DNA of 64,000 nucleotides, from contig NZ_CP059400.1 in assembly GCF_014109805.1 (NCBI RefSeq), positions 3,991,001-4,055,000 of the forward strand, in the 5' to 3' direction. The position numbers and the translations under genes were made by a program. This DNA comes from Legionella sp. PC1000. Its GTDB lineage: Bacteria > Pseudomonadota > Gammaproteobacteria > Legionellales > Legionellaceae. The notes under the pieces were generated by a model. It searched no databases. It saw only the letters and a program-made list of their open reading frames with translations, and had not been told where the DNA came from. Positions 1 to 7,553 of this stretch are shown here, piece after piece (within the stretch, counting starts at the first letter, position 1; each line of letters opens with the position of its first letter).

Positions 1-1
1 A

Positions 2-511
2 TGTCCCGAACTATATGACCGAACCATTGTCTTAAATGGTGTCTCCAAAGCGTATGCCATGACCGGTTGGCGCATCGGTTATGCAGCAGGCCCCGCTCCA
101 TTAATGAATGCGATGAAAACCATCCAGTCTCAATCGACCTCAAATCCTTGTTCCATCGCCCAAAGAGCAGCTGTAGCCGCACTAACAGGCGGCAATGAGA
201 GTGTCATAGAAATGGTAAAAGCCTTTCGTCAAAGACATGACTTTGTGGCCTCCCGATTGCAAGAAATCTCTGGAGTAGAGGTAATTCCTGCCGATGGTAC
301 TTTTTATATTTTCCCAAGTGTTCAAGCAATCATAGAAAAGCGTGGCTATGCCAATGACCTTGAGTTTTCCGAAAAGCTGTTAGTCGAAGCCGGCGTTGCT
401 TTAGTACCCGGATCTGCATTTGGCAATGAAGGCTGCATTCGTTTATCCTTCGCAACCAGTATGGAAACATTACAAGATGCCCTGAACCGCCTACAACGTT
501 TTTGCAGTTAA
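2..511 (+). CDS. Class I/II PLP-dependent aminotransferase, C-terminal part (5' end outside window)
   Basis: The reading frame is open from base 2 to the stop at 509-511, and the gene starts before the window. The visible 169 residues begin near the PLP-binding site: the motif SKAYAMTGWRIGY contains the Schiff-base lysine (fragment residue 16). The usual C-terminal domain of fold-type I aminotransferases follows, with a YIFPS segment and GCIRLSFA near the end, where the arginine would bind the substrate carboxylate. The closest known type is the aspartate/aromatic aminotransferase group of AspC/AspB-like enzymes, which move an amino group from aspartate or another amino acid to a 2-oxo acid in the cytoplasm. 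The exact substrate cannot be read from this fragment. An Asn tRNA gene follows about 150 bases downstream. Confidence 0.9.
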   Translation, partial: CPELYDRTIVLNGVSKAYAMTGWRIGYAAGPAPLMNAMKTIQSQSTSNPCSIAQRAAVAALTGGNESVIEMVKAFRQRHDFVASRLQEISGVEVIPADGTFYIFPSVQAIIEKRGYANDLEFSEKLLVEAGVALVPGSAFGNEGCIRLSFATSMETLQDALNRLQRFCS

Positions 512-661
512 AAGAAGCAAGGATACCTTCTCTTTTTAGAAGAAAAGGTGTCCATTAGAAGCGATAGCGAATAAGATACCCCTAAATAAACCAGATTTTA
601 AAAAATTATTAGTAAATCTACTTGACCCTCAATCAGAATCGTTTTAAGATTCCGACCCTAT

Positions 662-737
662 TCCCCGGTAGCTCAGTCGGTAGAGCGGATGACTGTTAAT
701 CATTAGGTCACAAGTTCGAGTCTTGTCCGGGGAGCCA
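662..737 (+). tRNA. tRNA-Asn (anticodon GTT)
   Basis: A complete 76-base cloverleaf with encoded CCA. The acceptor stem TCCCCGG pairs with CCGGGGA at 727-733, followed by discriminator G and CCA (735-737). The D-arm contains AGCTCAGTCGGTAGAGC, the anticodon loop reads CTGTTAA (anticodon GTT), and the T-arm contains GTTCGAGTC. It decodes asparagine codons AAC/AAU. Confidence 0.97.
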
Positions 738-834
738 ATTAAATCAAGGCTTCTTGCGTCTCCCCTCTAAAAATTAAATTCTGCGTGTCGAATATGTGTC
801 GAAGTTTGGGATGGTCTTTTAGTACTATAATCCA

Positions 835-1125
835 TTAAACTGTAATGTCTTCTTGATTAAATCCAAATTGCTGATAAACATTTTTTATACGACTGTCTAT
901 TTTTTGTTTTAGAGCTTTATCTTTTAAAGCATCTCGAAAAAAAGTCCTTAGCCCGTCAAGGTGCATCAATGGGGTCAGGCCTTGAATTGTGAATTGTACC
1001 GGTTTTTTATTGGCACGTGGTTGTAATTCAAAATTCAAGGCCTGACCCCACAGGTGAAGGATGATATCAAATAATCTGCCTGCAAACGTATTTGAGTCTT
1101 CAACAATATTTTTTAAACTTGCCAT
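835..1125 (-). CDS. Small hypothetical protein carrying an in-frame palindromic insertion; possibly a gene remnant
   Basis: An ORF of about 96 residues from the ATG at 1125 (an in-frame TTG lies at 1134; neither has a convincing ribosome site). Codons over 964-1056 come from a 93-bp palindromic repeat that also occurs at 2489-2590. Removing exactly 93 bp joins the flanks in frame as FDIILHLDGLRTFF, and a short AGGTG is present on both sides, as expected for a target duplication. The first residues (LKNIVEDSNTFAGRLFDIIL) resemble the start of the first helix of voltage-gated ion-channel family proteins, but no further transmembrane segments follow. This could therefore be the collapsed remnant of a channel gene. 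Function and expression are unknown. Confidence 0.35.
   Translation of the reverse strand: MASLKNIVEDSNTFAGRLFDIILHLWGQALNFELQPRANKKPVQFTIQGLTPLMHLDGLRTFFRDALKDKALKQKIDSRIKNVYQQFGFNQEDITV
964..1056. repeat. 93-bp palindromic repeat, copy 1 (REP/MITE-like)
   Basis: The ends are complementary: TGGGGTCAGGCCTTGAATT at the left and AATTCAAGGCCTGACCCCA at the right, with ACCGGTTTTTTATTGGCACG in the centre. A second copy of the same family lies at 2489-2590. The flanks share AGGTG. Terminal motifs of the form GGGGTCAGG are known from REP elements mobilised by TnpA-REP (RAYT) transposases in gammaproteobacteria. No such transposase is in this window. Confidence 0.8.
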
Positions 1126-1242
1126 AGATTTCAATAGATTATGATCAGTAATTTTAAATTATCAGCTTTACTCATGAATATCATTATCTTGTTGATGCTT
1201 TACTATAATTAAAAAATATCTCACATCGAAAAGGAGTTTGAT

Positions 1243-2415
1243 TTGGGTAGCCGGTTTTCAAAAAGGATTACGTTATTTCCGGGGTTTCGCATAAATTTGG
1301 GTAAGCGTGGAATTAGTGCTACTGTTGGTCCACGTGGTTTTTCTTTGGGCTTGGGAAGACAGGGGGTGCATGGGAATGTTGGGTTGAGAGGAACGGGGTT
1401 GTCTTATCGTACAAAATTAATGGATAACCAGGGGCGTATGGTATCTCAAAGTCAATATGATACTGGAAGCAATTTTTTCAAATTGGCTATAGATGAAAAC
1501 TATGATTTGCTTATCCTCGATGAAGATGGATATACATTATCCAGTTCTGCAGAAAGAAAAGTTAAAAAAAGCAATCGACATGAAATCTTCTCTTTTTTAG
1601 AAGACTACGCTGATCGCTTCAATCAAGAGTTACAGTTGAGCATTAACCAGCATCTTTTAACACCAAAACCGGATGATAGTTTATTTAAAGTTTCAGATTT
1701 CACAATTCCCAAACCTGATTTGCCTAGGTTAAAAAAGAAAGGCTTTTTTTCCAAGCTGGTGCGATTAGATAGCTACATTGATAAGAAGAATGCAAGGTTG
1801 CAAAAATCTTATGATAAAGAACTGGCAGATTGGAATAAGCAATGGCAATCCTATCTTTCACAAAAAAAAGAATTTCTTGAGCAATTGTATCATGCACAAA
1901 CAGGCCATATTGATGCAATGGAAAAAACGTTGCAGTATATAATGAATGAAATCCAGTGGGAAAAAGAAACTTTCCTATCATTTGAAATTAATAAAATGGG
2001 TGATGAATTATCCATAGATATTGATTTACCAGAAATAGAAGACATTCCTAATAAAGAAGCAGATGCATCTGAAAGGGGGCTTAAGGTAAACATCAAGCAA
2101 AAAAGCGCAAAAGAAACCAAAGCCGATTATCAAAAATGTGTTTTTTCAATATTATTCAGGGTTACTGGTCTTTCTTTTACTGCTTTACCAACACTCAAAA
2201 AAATTACTTTATCCGGCTACACCCAGCGTTCAAATAGTAGCAATGGACATGTCGAGGACATTTATATTGTTTCCGCTGTGATAGAGAGAAGTCAGTGGCA
2301 ACAATTAAATTTCGATGCTTTAGAGGATATTGAGCCATTCTCAGCCTTTCAAAATTTTAATTTAAAATGTCAGTTACAAAGGAATGGCGATTTTTGCAGC
2401 ATAGCCCCTTTTTAG
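1243..2415 (+). CDS. DUF4236 domain protein
   Basis: 390 residues from a TTG start. AAAAGGAG lies 6-8 bases upstream and no better ATG is near, so TTG is the likely initiator. Residues 1 to about 55 match the DUF4236 pattern: RITLFPGFRINLGKRG followed by repeated glycine turns (SATVGPRGFSLGLG, GNVGLRGTGLSY). The middle (about 170-250) is charged and helical, probably coiled coil, and the C-terminal 120 residues form a separate domain with no recognisable motif. DUF4236 is found at the N-terminus of many bacterial proteins of unknown role. No signal peptide or membrane segment is seen. The gene is convergent with the F-box/Rab-like gene downstream. Confidence 0.75.
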   Translation: MGSRFSKRITLFPGFRINLGKRGISATVGPRGFSLGLGRQGVHGNVGLRGTGLSYRTKLMDNQGRMVSQSQYDTGSNFFKLAIDENYDLLILDEDGYTLSSSAERKVKKSNRHEIFSFLEDYADRFNQELQLSINQHLLTPKPDDSLFKVSDFTIPKPDLPRLKKKGFFSKLVRLDSYIDKKNARLQKSYDKELADWNKQWQSYLSQKKEFLEQLYHAQTGHIDAMEKTLQYIMNEIQWEKETFLSFEINKMGDELSIDIDLPEIEDIPNKEADASERGLKVNIKQKSAKETKADYQKCVFSILFRVTGLSFTALPTLKKITLSGYTQRSNSSNGHVEDIYIVSAVIERSQWQQLNFDALEDIEPFSAFQNFNLKCQLQRNGDFCSIAPF

Positions 2416-2488
2416 AACGAGCACGACTAAGTCAAATTGGGTATATGCTAAATTATTTTTTTGAGATCGATGCAAACAATTTTTACAA

Positions 2489-2590
2489 CATCAATGGGGT
2501 CAGGCCTTGAATTGTGAATTGTATGAATTGTACCGGTTTTTTATTGGCACGTGGTTGTAATTCAAAATTCAAGGCCTGACCCCACAGGTG
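2489..2590. repeat. Palindromic repeat, copy 2 of the TGGGGTCAGGCC family
   Basis: Same ends and core as the copy at 964-1056, but 9 bp longer because a GAATTGTAT-like unit is duplicated near the left arm. It lies in the intergenic space between two convergent genes. Confidence 0.8.
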
Positions 2591-2592
2591 CT

Positions 2593-2614
2593 GGCTGGGC
2601 TTAACAGCCCAGCC
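2593..2614. terminator. Candidate bidirectional terminator hairpin
   Basis: A perfect 8-bp stem GGCTGGGC / GCCCAGCC with a 6-base loop lies between the convergent DUF4236 and F-box/Rab-like genes, directly after the palindromic repeat. No strong U-tract follows on either strand, so intrinsic termination is uncertain. Confidence 0.4.
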
Positions 2615-2675
2615 TACACTAGTTTGATTTTTTATATCTACTCGACTTCATTGTCCACAGATCCCTCTTATAAAT

Positions 2676-3974
2676 TTAAGGCTTTGCAGAATAGTGGAGT
2701 TCTTCTTTTTGTTTTACGAGCATTGACTTATGGCTTTCCATATAAGTCTCGATAATCTGAAATTTTAATTTATCTAGCCCAATCTCTTCTTTCGCGGATG
2801 TTTCGATATAAACTGTACAGAAACTTTCTGCTAGCTCTTTTGCCTCTTGCTTGCTTACTTGTCGCTCCGAGTCAGCATCGCCTTTTAATCCTACGAATAA
2901 AAACCTGAATCGAGGATTATATTCGTTATATCGAAAAAGATCCTCGTACCAGAATCTTAAATGATTAAAACTCTCGCGAGAACTAATATCAAAGCACAGA
3001 AGATGAATTTTATCTCCCATATATTGCTTTCTATAATAAGGAGCCGCGTTATGAGTCATTGGATAATCGCGTCCTTGAACTAAAGGGCTTTGATAACGCA
3101 ATAACAGTGATCCATATTTTTTATCATTCCGAACATGACTTTTCTCAATCTGTGTCATATTCGAATCAATAAATTTGTTTTCGGCAAGCCGACAGATTAG
3201 GCTTTTAATGCCAATATCTGTATCACCAATCAGATTAACAATGATTGGGGTTATGCTTTTTTCAAAAGAAGTCTTCCAATTTGCTCTGGGAATCTCTGTT
3301 ATTTTTCTAAAAAACTGGCCTGTTTCTGAGAGTCTGCATAGATCGTTTGGTTTGAAAAAAGAAGTAACATATGCTGTAATTTCTCTAGGTAATTTACTAA
3401 AACTACCAGCCCTAATTGTAATTAATTCGTTTTGTATTTCTTGAGGCAACTCTCGCTCAATGACTTTTTGTTTTTGTTGAATTGCCAGAGTCAATTCGGC
3501 AATGTATTTTTTTAATCCCACTTTAAATTGTTTGATCGTGGGGGAGCCAGTAAGAGTTGAAGTAAATTGGGTCACCAAAGATTTTTCTTCAGACTGCAGT
3601 GAGCTAAAGGTTTTCGCGAGAAGCATACTATATTGCTTCTTGAAAACCGTTTGAGATGAAACAGGGCAGCTTAGATCAATGATGTCAACCAGTAGTTTTT
3701 CTACTCGCATCCCTATCTCGGCACTCAGGGACTTAAAAGCTGATTTGTTATCTTTTTGTTGCTTTAGCTCCTTTAGCATTTCTTGTAAATTGTTCACAAG
3801 TCCCGTATGTTCTTCCAATACTTGTTTAATTTTTAATAATTGACTAATTCCATTAGGCTCATGAGGGCTTTGCGAATCAAATCTGCGTAAATAGTCATAG
3901 GATTGTTCTAATAGTAAATAGATCGCATGAATAAGATTAATTTGTTCTTGAAAGTAGGTAATGCGTGAGTTCAT
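2676..3974 (-). CDS. F-box plus Rab-like (degenerate) GTPase-fold protein, putative Dot/Icm effector
   Basis: 432 residues. Residues 1-190 are helical and probably coiled coil. Residues 195-228 (starting LPREITAYVTSFFKPNDLCR) fit the F-box pattern that recruits Skp1 of SCF ubiquitin ligases. Residues 245-410 resemble a Rab/Ras domain: strand IIVNLIGDTDIGIKSLI, the Rab-like segment LLCFDISSRESFNHLRFW, a FLFVGLKGDAD strand at the NKxD position, and ETSAKE at the G5 site. Key residues are changed: the P-loop reads GDTDIGIKS with an extra isoleucine before lysine, no DxxG switch II is seen, and the NKxD asparagine is leucine. Nucleotide binding is therefore doubtful. Rab-domain and F-box proteins are both known among Legionella effectors. 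This one could attach Rab-effector recognition to ubiquitination, which is inference. Confidence 0.7.
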   Translation of the reverse strand: MNSRITYFQEQINLIHAIYLLLEQSYDYLRRFDSQSPHEPNGISQLLKIKQVLEEHTGLVNNLQEMLKELKQQKDNKSAFKSLSAEIGMRVEKLLVDIIDLSCPVSSQTVFKKQYSMLLAKTFSSLQSEEKSLVTQFTSTLTGSPTIKQFKVGLKKYIAELTLAIQQKQKVIERELPQEIQNELITIRAGSFSKLPREITAYVTSFFKPNDLCRLSETGQFFRKITEIPRANWKTSFEKSITPIIVNLIGDTDIGIKSLICRLAENKFIDSNMTQIEKSHVRNDKKYGSLLLRYQSPLVQGRDYPMTHNAAPYYRKQYMGDKIHLLCFDISSRESFNHLRFWYEDLFRYNEYNPRFRFLFVGLKGDADSERQVSKQEAKELAESFCTVYIETSAKEEIGLDKLKFQIIETYMESHKSMLVKQKEELHYSAKP

Positions 3975-4127
3975 ATTTTTTTCTAAATAATTAATAAGTT
4001 AATTGTTAGTTAAAATATAATTCATTTTGGAAGCATGTCACATGCGTAATATTACCCACGCGCTTGTGTTTTTGGTAAACATAACTTAAGTTGGGTAATT
4101 TCTATGTTGGAGCTGGAAGGGGACAAT

Positions 4128-4907
4128 TCAAGCCATTAATTTTAAAGCAATTTGGCTTTTAGAAAAACAACCAAACTTTTCGCGTAAATTTTCAAAATGC
4201 CGTTCAATAGTTCGTCTGGATACATTCAGTAGTTTTGCCGTTTCATCAGAGGTTTTTCCTTTGAAATACCAAAATAATACTTCTTTTTCGCGAGGAGTAA
4301 TTTGAATTTTAGATTCTAATGAATAAAAAGTTGCTGGCAAAGTGTGCTCTATAAAATTATTGTGTCTCAATGTTAAATCCCATAAATTAGTAAATTCAGA
4401 ATATTGATCTTCTTGAAGATGGCTTTGGTTTATTTTATTACGAATGGGCGCAATTTGGTTTTCAAAATAGAGGTTAAATTTTTTAAATACGTTGAGATTA
4501 TTTAAATAAACATGGTTCATATCCTGCTTTCCAAGCGGTGCATCAAAAGAATACAATCTAATGGTGTAATTATCAGCAATTTCTAATATCCGAAACGAAT
4601 GTCCATAATCGAAATGATTAAGTAATTGAAATACAGGTAAACTATATTGTTTGTATTCATCTTGATAAACGTCAATTAGATAAAACCCGGTTTTAGGATA
4701 AGTTTTTAAAATACTAGTAGGTGCATTATTAACCAATTGTTGGTTAATACACTTCTCCAAATAATTACGGTCGCTTCCTAACCAAATCAAATTACCTTGA
4801 TTATTTATTTCGACATAGCTGAAATGATTAATACCTATTACCTTAAACAGATCGTTACAAATCTGATTAACCAAATCGGTATAATTTATTAATTCGATAG
4901 TACTCAT
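4128..4907 (-). CDS. LuxR-family transcriptional regulator
   Basis: 259 residues. The C-terminus (about 200-259) is a LuxR-type helix-turn-helix: ITPREKEVLFWYFKGKTSDE, then AKLLNVSRRTIERHFENL. The N-terminal 190 residues form a sensing region with no recognisable ligand domain; it is aromatic-rich and has no receiver-domain aspartate pocket. Size and architecture match the second LuxR-type protein at 16172-16945, so the two are probably paralogues of a Legionella-expanded group. No autoinducer synthase is nearby. It is transcribed away from the small gene at 5250, with a long AT-rich spacer between them. Its ligand and targets are unknown. Confidence 0.85.
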   Translation of the reverse strand: MSTIELINYTDLVNQICNDLFKVIGINHFSYVEINNQGNLIWLGSDRNYLEKCINQQLVNNAPTSILKTYPKTGFYLIDVYQDEYKQYSLPVFQLLNHFDYGHSFRILEIADNYTIRLYSFDAPLGKQDMNHVYLNNLNVFKKFNLYFENQIAPIRNKINQSHLQEDQYSEFTNLWDLTLRHNNFIEHTLPATFYSLESKIQITPREKEVLFWYFKGKTSDETAKLLNVSRRTIERHFENLREKFGCFSKSQIALKLMA

Positions 4908-5249
4908 TCAGGGTTATTCAAAAGCATGGGTCATCACATCAAAAAGGACAATAATCTAACATTCAGACCAAAATAAAACAATCATGCGCCACATTTCTAG
5001 CTTTGATATATAGCTGTCAAATAGGTTAGATCGTATTAGCCTTACAAGTCCAATTTAAAGATAGGCCCAGCTATGTCCATGTATTTTGAGATATCACAAA
5101 CATTGGTAGAAAATAAGCACGATAGCGATTAAATTAATACATTAAATATTTTTTTAAACTATTTATGTAAATTATTTACATAACCCGAGGAATCAATTAA
5201 CCTAAATAACGTACAAATTGTATTGTAAATGCAACAAAAGGAGTTATTT
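4908..5249. other. Divergent intergenic region (342 bp)
   Basis: AT-rich spacer between the LuxR-type regulator and the small gene at 5250. It holds the 10-bp-arm palindrome at 5163-5183 and probably both promoters. No ORF or RNA gene is recognised. Confidence 0.5.
5163..5183. promoter_or_regulatory. Palindromic operator candidate
   Basis: A perfect inverted repeat with 10-base arms (TTATGTAAAT and ATTTACATAA) around a single T, 66 bases upstream of the start at 5250. Its symmetry and size fit a dimeric regulator site. The divergent LuxR-type gene is an obvious candidate binder, but no family consensus was matched. Confidence 0.4.
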
Positions 5250-5606
5250 ATGTTTTTAAAAGGAGCTTTCTCTACTGGGTTTACCTGGAATCACGATTTA
5301 TCAATCCGAGATAATGTGTGTCACGTGATTAATGATTACCTTCCTTATCGATTTAATGCACTCACGCAAAAAACCCACTTAATTGAAGCAAGGGATCTAA
5401 TTACTTACTTAGAAACCCATCCAAAGACTACAGATTGTGAAATTTATTTGTATATTCAAGCGAGGAGGCAAGAATTGAGTGATGAAAATGGCGAGTATAA
5501 AAAAAGATTAAATTTTTGTGTACAAAAAATGGAAGAGCAGAATATTCTGCTCAAAACTTTAGGCTCGGCTGGACAAGCTTATAAATCTGTTTTTGGTGCG
5601 CCATGA
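5250..5606 (+). CDS. Small orphan protein (118 aa)
   Basis: The ATG at 5250 is chosen because AAAGGAG sits 8 bases before it; an in-frame ATG at 5229 has no such site. The product begins MFLKGAFSTGFTWNHDLSIR and is soluble and mostly helical, with a charged middle (ARRQELSDENGEYKKRLNFC). It has no signal peptide or membrane segment and no motif I recognise. It stands alone, behind a palindromic operator candidate and in front of the truncated PARG-like copy. Small Legionella-specific proteins of this kind are common, and a regulatory or effector role cannot be told apart here. Confidence 0.6.
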   Translation: MFLKGAFSTGFTWNHDLSIRDNVCHVINDYLPYRFNALTQKTHLIEARDLITYLETHPKTTDCEIYLYIQARRQELSDENGEYKKRLNFCVQKMEEQNILLKTLGSAGQAYKSVFGAP

Positions 5607-5624
5607 ATCAGTTTAAAAGGCGTT

Positions 5625-5886
5625 AACTGAAGCAGATGAATGGAACTTGCACTTCTAAGCTTCATACCATTGAGCTGCTGCTCAAATAGGGCATAGTTAT
5701 TATGATGTGAACCTGTGTTCAGTATGGGGGACACAATATGGTCGAAGAAATGAGTCCGCTTTTCAATTTCTTCACCATATATTTTTGCTACTAGTGCTGG
5801 ATCATTTTTAAATTCACCACAACCCCAAGCACCTAAAATCAGTGTTTTCCTTCAAGAATTAAAGTATTAAGTTGAGCTGCAATGCC
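5625..5886 (-). pseudogene. Truncated second copy of the PARG-like gene (C-terminal remnant)
   Basis: Read on the minus strand, about 65 codons parallel the end of the intact gene at 6066-7142: LILGAWGCGEFKNDP, then EEIEKRTHFFDHIV, PILNTG and LNGMKL. Upstream of that the similarity continues to 5886 only with a shifted frame. It then stops abruptly a few bases before a large palindrome (5895-5925). No start codon or N-terminal half remains. It is either a decayed tandem duplicate or a product of recombination with a transferred allele, since the DNA differs at many positions. Confidence 0.8.
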
Positions 5887-5894
5887 ATCAGTTG

Positions 5895-5925
5895 CTACGT
5901 ACCGCGCATAAAGCGCGGTACGTAG
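5895..5925. repeat. Perfect 13-bp-arm palindrome
   Basis: Arms CTACGTACCGCGC and GCGCGGTACGTAG flank a 5-base ATAAA loop. The sequence ACCGCGCATAAAGC is nearly repeated, in the opposite orientation, at the right end of the palindromic element around 17738-17751. It lies exactly where similarity of the PARG remnant ends. Confidence 0.8.
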
Positions 5926-5977
5926 AGAAATTTAAGCGGTACATAGGAAATTTAAGCAGGTATGTAGAGAAATTTAA
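5917..5977. repeat. Three tandem ~20-bp direct repeats
   Basis: Three near-identical units starting at 5917, 5938 and 5959, of the form GGTACGTAGAGAAATTTAAG. The first overlaps the right arm of the preceding palindrome. Spacing is only one or two bases, so this is not a CRISPR array. Confidence 0.75.
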
Positions 5978-6065
5978 AATGAAAAACTGACGATCCCTCA
6001 GGTCATTTTGACCCAACTTATCGGGACAAACTGCTCAATCAATTTTAAATGGGCCATAAATGCAT

Positions 6066-7142
6066 TTACATGAGGTTAAGAGTCCTATCTAGAACATGTG
6101 TATTTCCAAGTTTCATACCGTCGAGGTGTTGAGCAAAAATCCCATGGTTGTCATGTAAACCTGTGTTCAATATGGGGAATACAATATGGTCGAAAAAATG
6201 AGTTCGTTTTTCAATTTCTTCACTATATATCTGTGCCACTATTTTTGGATCATTTTTAAACTCCCCACAGCCCCAAGCACCTAAAATGATATTGCGCTGT
6301 CCTTCAAGGATTAAGGTGTCGAGTTGGGCTGCAATACGTCGGCGCAAATCTGCCGTGTAGTTTCTTAGAGTTTCAGGATCTAATGCTTGAGGCGCAGAAG
6401 AAAGCTCTGGAGCAGCTGATCTTAATTCATAGAATGGAAAAATATCGGATTGGGAAAGAAAAGTATAACTCAGCCCGCTGTCAGCTAGAGGTTTATTTGA
6501 GGTAAAGTCATCGAAACCACTGGTGATAAGTTTTACTTCTGGTCCCCGGAAACATACCCTGGGTTCTCGGTTAAATAATACTTTATATACTATGGAATCT
6601 GTTTCCCCTCGGTGTTTTCTTAAAGCCTCACATTCCTCATCGGTCATTTTTAACTTGGCTTCTAACAGCTTTCTTGTCGTTTCATTGTAGCGAAATGTCT
6701 TAGAGTCTTCATCTAAATAAACGATTTTGTCCAGTAACGATTGAGCACAGTTACTTCGATGCCACATATTTTCTTCTTGGGCACTTCCTCCTTCCAAAGC
6801 GGCGCCCCCAGGGAAAACTGAATTTGCCATATTCAGCACGGTATAAGGCACGCCATGTTTTTGGGTTGCTTCGAGTGTTGCAAGCCCCCAATCTTTATGA
6901 AGTACTTCAACCGACTTCGGTAAAGATAACTTTTTCTTGTTCCATTGGTTTAAATTTAATTGTGCCTGTTTTTGTAATTCCATGGCTTTATTCGCATCAG
7001 TAATCCAATCTAAGGTTTGTGCCATGCTTTTATGCCGCCACCTGCTTCCAGAGATGGAGCCTGAAAAAAGATTGGGCTTATGTGCGGCATGGACTTCTTT
7101 AATTAATGAAGGGGAGTGGGGCCTAAATAATTTTAAAAACAT
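6066..7142 (-). CDS. Microbial poly(ADP-ribose) glycohydrolase-like protein (TIGR02452/DUF2263 family)
   Basis: 358 residues from the ATG at 7142, preceded by AAGGAT; an in-frame GTG at 7163 is less likely. Residues about 100-130 carry the family signature: NMANSVFPGGAALEGG followed by SAQEEN, equivalent to the PGGG...QEE loop of bacterial PARGs, whose glutamates act in hydrolysis of ADP-ribose bonds. Here the third glycine is alanine. The C-terminal half has the conserved ILGAWGCGEFKNDP and DHIVFPILNTG segments. In this family the macrodomain-like fold removes ADP-ribose from proteins. A role as secreted effector or as cytoplasmic enzyme cannot be decided. A broken partial copy lies immediately downstream. 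Confidence 0.8.
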   Translation of the reverse strand: MFLKLFRPHSPSLIKEVHAAHKPNLFSGSISGSRWRHKSMAQTLDWITDANKAMELQKQAQLNLNQWNKKKLSLPKSVEVLHKDWGLATLEATQKHGVPYTVLNMANSVFPGGAALEGGSAQEENMWHRSNCAQSLLDKIVYLDEDSKTFRYNETTRKLLEAKLKMTDEECEALRKHRGETDSIVYKVLFNREPRVCFRGPEVKLITSGFDDFTSNKPLADSGLSYTFLSQSDIFPFYELRSAAPELSSAPQALDPETLRNYTADLRRRIAAQLDTLILEGQRNIILGAWGCGEFKNDPKIVAQIYSEEIEKRTHFFDHIVFPILNTGLHDNHGIFAQHLDGMKLGNTHVLDRTLNLM

Positions 7143-7553
7143 CGTTCTATCCTTAAGTGGCACTTATACTCTATCTTCAACAGCGATACTTCTTAAAAAC
7201 TTGATAAATAAGTTATTTAAGATCTCACCTAATTTATAGAGTACAGTAGGGTAAATTCCGTAGGCACAACAGCTTCGAGTGGTATCAGATTAAAATATTC
7301 CTTGTATGCAAAATATCACTCTGATTTTTGTTTTTTGATATAAGTTTGAACATGCAACAAGTCAGGTTTTACGTTCCAATAGCAATATTCTAAGCAATTG
7401 TATCCCTTCTTTTACTTCTTGACTTAACATTGAATCAGTTGAGTCAAAATCAGTAAACCAGAGTGCTCAAAAAAAGTCAACTTTGTTCGTAGAAAAAAAA
7501 TGAAGTCAAATCTTGATTCCATTTCTCTTATATCTGTTATTGAAGACGACTAT
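7143..7553. other. Intergenic region (about 410 bp) with no recognised feature
   Basis: AT-rich spacer between the start of the PARG-like gene and the end of the phosphotransferase gene, both on the minus strand. It should hold the PARG-like promoter. No RNA gene, repeat or supported ORF was seen. Confidence 0.4.

Noticed and set aside
521..553. Hairpin after the aminotransferase gene as terminator
   Set aside because: A 9-bp stem (GGATACCTT / AAGGTGTCC) with a 15-base loop and no following T-run; not convincing as an intrinsic terminator.
3175..3444. Plus-strand ORF inside the F-box/Rab-like gene
   Set aside because: It is a mirror of a coding frame on the other strand, with no ribosome site. 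The many similar antisense ORFs inside rapA, parC, the RND genes and the giant genes were left out for the same reason.
5917..5977. Three short direct repeats as a CRISPR array
   Set aside because: Units are ~20 bp with one or two bases between them. There are no spacers and no cas genes.
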